Part shown: positions 32,854 through 34,242 of the stretch, in pieces
How positions within the stretch are numbered: position 1 is the first letter of the stretch
Layout of the letters: the number at the start of each line of letters is the position of its first letter
Source: Nostoc sp. T09
Lineage (GTDB): Bacteria; Cyanobacteriota; Cyanobacteriia; Cyanobacteriales; Nostocaceae
DNA length: 34,242 nt
Direction of reading: 5' to 3'
Assembly (NCBI RefSeq): GCF_002154695.1
Contig: NZ_MTAV01000051.1
Location: forward strand, 1-34,242
Notes under the pieces: generated by a model
Seen by the model: only the letters and a program-made list of their open reading frames with translations
What the model was told of the DNA's origin: nothing
Database searches by the model: none
Made by a program: the position numbers and the translations under genes

Positions 32854-34242
32854 ATGATCATTGAATTAGAAAAACCCAAAAGAATAGTTGGTTATGCTAG
32901 AGTTTCTTCTCGTGAACAAGCTGTTGATTCTCATGCATTGGAACAACAGATAGCAAGACTCAAAGCGGCCGGAGCGACAGAAATTTTTCAAGATATTCAA
33001 TCTGGTAGTAGGGATAACAGACCTGCTTTGAAAGAATTGATGAAATCAATCAGCGAAGGGAAGATAGATGAAGTCGTCATAACTAGGATCGACAGAATCG
33101 CACGTTCTTTACCGAAGCTGCGAGAATGTGTAGAAATTTTTGTAAATGCTGGAGTAAGTCTCCTAGTTTTAGATCAGGCGATTGATTTGACTACATCCCA
33201 AGGCAGATTAATGCTTAATTTATTAGGCTCTCTTGCCGAATGGGAAACTGACCTTCTATCAGAGCGAGTACGTCATGGTAAAAAGTACCGTCGCGATAAA
33301 AAAGCAGCTAGTGAATCTTACCCTTGGGGTTATAAAACAGTTAACGATCGCTATCAACTCAATGAGACTCCATTTCTGTGTCTCATATCCAACAGACCAT
33401 CTAATTATCGGGAACTCTACCATGAAACAGACGTGACAAAACTAAATGCTTTAACCGTTAAGGAAATTGCCAGAGATTGTATTGATATTTTTTTCGATGC
33501 TAAAGGAGCTACTAGAGCTTTAAAAGTCATATTTCAAAAATATGGTTTAGCTAAAATCAATTATCGGAGAACTGGTAGCGATGGTAAATTTCATTGGACA
33601 GTTACAGGATTTATTTGGTGGTTAAGTAATCCTGTGTTATGTGGACATACTGCCTATCTGCAAAGAATTAATCTAGGGAAAGGTAAAAGAAAGAAGAATC
33701 AACGCGAAAACTGGGAATTTATTTATAATACACATCCCGAACACAGACTCATTACTGATGAAGAATACTTAGAAATTCAGCGCATACTCAAGTTTAATAA
33801 CAAGAAAGGGCCAATCGCAAATCCAGAACTTGATGGGACTAACTCATATCGAGAATATGCGTATCAAAGTGGGCTTGTTTTTTGTGCTGAATGTGGTTCT
33901 AAATGCATTACTAAAAGTGCTAAACGTAGAGAGGGAGGAATGTATTATTACTTTGCCTGTAGATACGCAGGGATGGGATGTAAAAATCTCATATCTACTC
34001 GGAAACAAAATATTGAGGATGCTCTGATTCAGACTTTAGTGCAACGTTCTCAGACTCTCGCAAATGAGTCAGAGCAATCTCCCATACCACAAGGAAAGTC
34101 AGAGAAGCTAAAGGAATTGGAGTCTAGGCTAGATGCTCTCGATAGAATTCCGGGTTTTGATCCAGACTTGGAAAACCTCAAGGCTAAGAGGTTGTTTGAA
34201 AAGTCCAAGCAGGTAAAAAATCATGCAAGTCGTCTAACCATA
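32854..34242 (+). CDS. xisF: XisF-like large serine recombinase, 3' end outside the window
   Basis: The frame is open from ATG 32854 (strong AAAGGAGA site) to the window edge: 463 residues without a stop. The N-terminal resolvase domain has the catalytic Ser18 in 'YARVSSREQ', plus 'TRIDRIARSLPKL' and 'LGSLAEWETDLLSERV'. A recombinase domain follows ('SNPVLCGHTAYLQRI'), then a zinc ribbon ('CAECGSKC', 'CRYAGMGCKN') and the start of a coiled coil ('SEKLKELESRLDALDRI'). XisF is the site-specific recombinase that excises the fdxN element during heterocyst differentiation; the known protein is about 514 residues. Here the identification is supported by the TATTC-interrupted fdxN. The helper genes xisH and xisI, expected nearby, are not in the window. 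Confidence 0.9.
   Translation, partial: MIIELEKPKRIVGYARVSSREQAVDSHALEQQIARLKAAGATEIFQDIQSGSRDNRPALKELMKSISEGKIDEVVITRIDRIARSLPKLRECVEIFVNAGVSLLVLDQAIDLTTSQGRLMLNLLGSLAEWETDLLSERVRHGKKYRRDKKAASESYPWGYKTVNDRYQLNETPFLCLISNRPSNYRELYHETDVTKLNALTVKEIARDCIDIFFDAKGATRALKVIFQKYGLAKINYRRTGSDGKFHWTVTGFIWWLSNPVLCGHTAYLQRINLGKGKRKKNQRENWEFIYNTHPEHRLITDEEYLEIQRILKFNNKKGPIANPELDGTNSYREYAYQSGLVFCAECGSKCITKSAKRREGGMYYYFACRYAGMGCKNLISTRKQNIEDALIQTLVQRSQTLANESEQSPIPQGKSEKLKELESRLDALDRIPGFDPDLENLKAKRLFEKSKQVKNHASRLTI

Larger units (their letters stand above)
7198..34242. mobile_element. fdxN developmental excision element, left 27 kb (partial)
   Basis: The element is bounded on the left by the TATTC core within fdxN, and an XisF-like recombinase runs off the right edge. 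No second boundary is visible, so at least 27 kb of element is present. Its contents are a short plus-strand block (7441-11090), a ~19.6-kb minus-strand conflict-system cluster (11070-30689), an unknown plus-strand gene, and xisF. No nif genes or housekeeping genes occur inside. The identity rests on the break in fdxN, the core sequence and the recombinase type together. Confidence 0.82.

Noticed and set aside
7198-34242. Prophage or ordinary integrative element with a serine integrase
   Set aside because: No phage structural genes are present, and the boundary falls inside fdxN at TATTC, which specifically fits the XisF excision system.

Overview
The window looks like the chromosome of a filamentous heterocyst-forming cyanobacterium (Nostoc/Anabaena type). 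The evidence is the nifB-fdxN pair, many HIP1 palindromes (GCGATCGC, e.g. 21-28, 1665-1672, 7771-7778), heptanucleotide tandem repeats, WD40 repeats, and Uma2/Rpn-type accessory genes. Nothing here fixes the species.

Layout. (1) 1-4157 is ordinary accessory chromosome: the tail of a WD40 protein, an Rpn-type nuclease, a Uma2 nuclease, a VapBC-type toxin-antitoxin pair and a minus-strand quinone-reductase-like enzyme. (2) 4158-5335 is a long non-coding stretch ahead of nifB with clustered short repeats. (3) nifB (5336-6784) is followed by fdxN, which is broken. Its ferredoxin sequence runs to codons 97-98, where the 5-base word TATTC (7198-7202) occurs, and then ends in seven unrelated residues. 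TATTC is the known core of the XisF-mediated fdxN-element excision in Anabaena PCC 7120. (4) From 7198 to the window end I therefore read the inside of a developmentally excised fdxN element. An XisF-like large serine recombinase runs off the right edge (32854-34242), so the other attachment site and the rest of fdxN lie outside.

Cargo of the element. The left part (7441-11090, plus strand) holds an XRE regulator, a protein with a duplicated domain, a HTH-like gene split by a +1 frameshift at CTT TGA, and an AmrS-like radical SAM enzyme. The main part (30689 to 11070) is about 19.6 kb of closely packed minus-strand genes that I read as one composite conflict system. Its first half is a ubiquitin-like conjugation and caspase-like module: a small protein ending in Cys-Gly, a RING-like zinc protein, an E1-like enzyme, a Trypco2-like protein, a CHAT protease with a C-terminal effector-associated domain (EAD), an EAD-Ubl-E2 fusion, and a JAMM peptidase. 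Its second half has the parts of an FtsH-vWA-MoxR ternary system: a cytosolic CDC48/FtsH-like AAA+ ATPase, a MoxR ATPase, a WD40-vWA protein, several unassigned partners, and two TPR-FGE(C-type lectin) paralogs. The C-terminal ~40 residues of these paralogs differ in a way that resembles variable regions of diversity-generating retroelements (DGRs).

How it may work (inference). The AAA+/MoxR/vWA group would sense or set a threshold, the variable FGE proteins would recognise targets, and the paired EADs would bring the CHAT protease and E2 conjugation together as the effector. Such systems are known in multicellular bacteria. The unusual point is that this one is carried inside an element predicted to be cut from the chromosome when a vegetative cell becomes a heterocyst, so the terminal cell type would lose or uncouple it.
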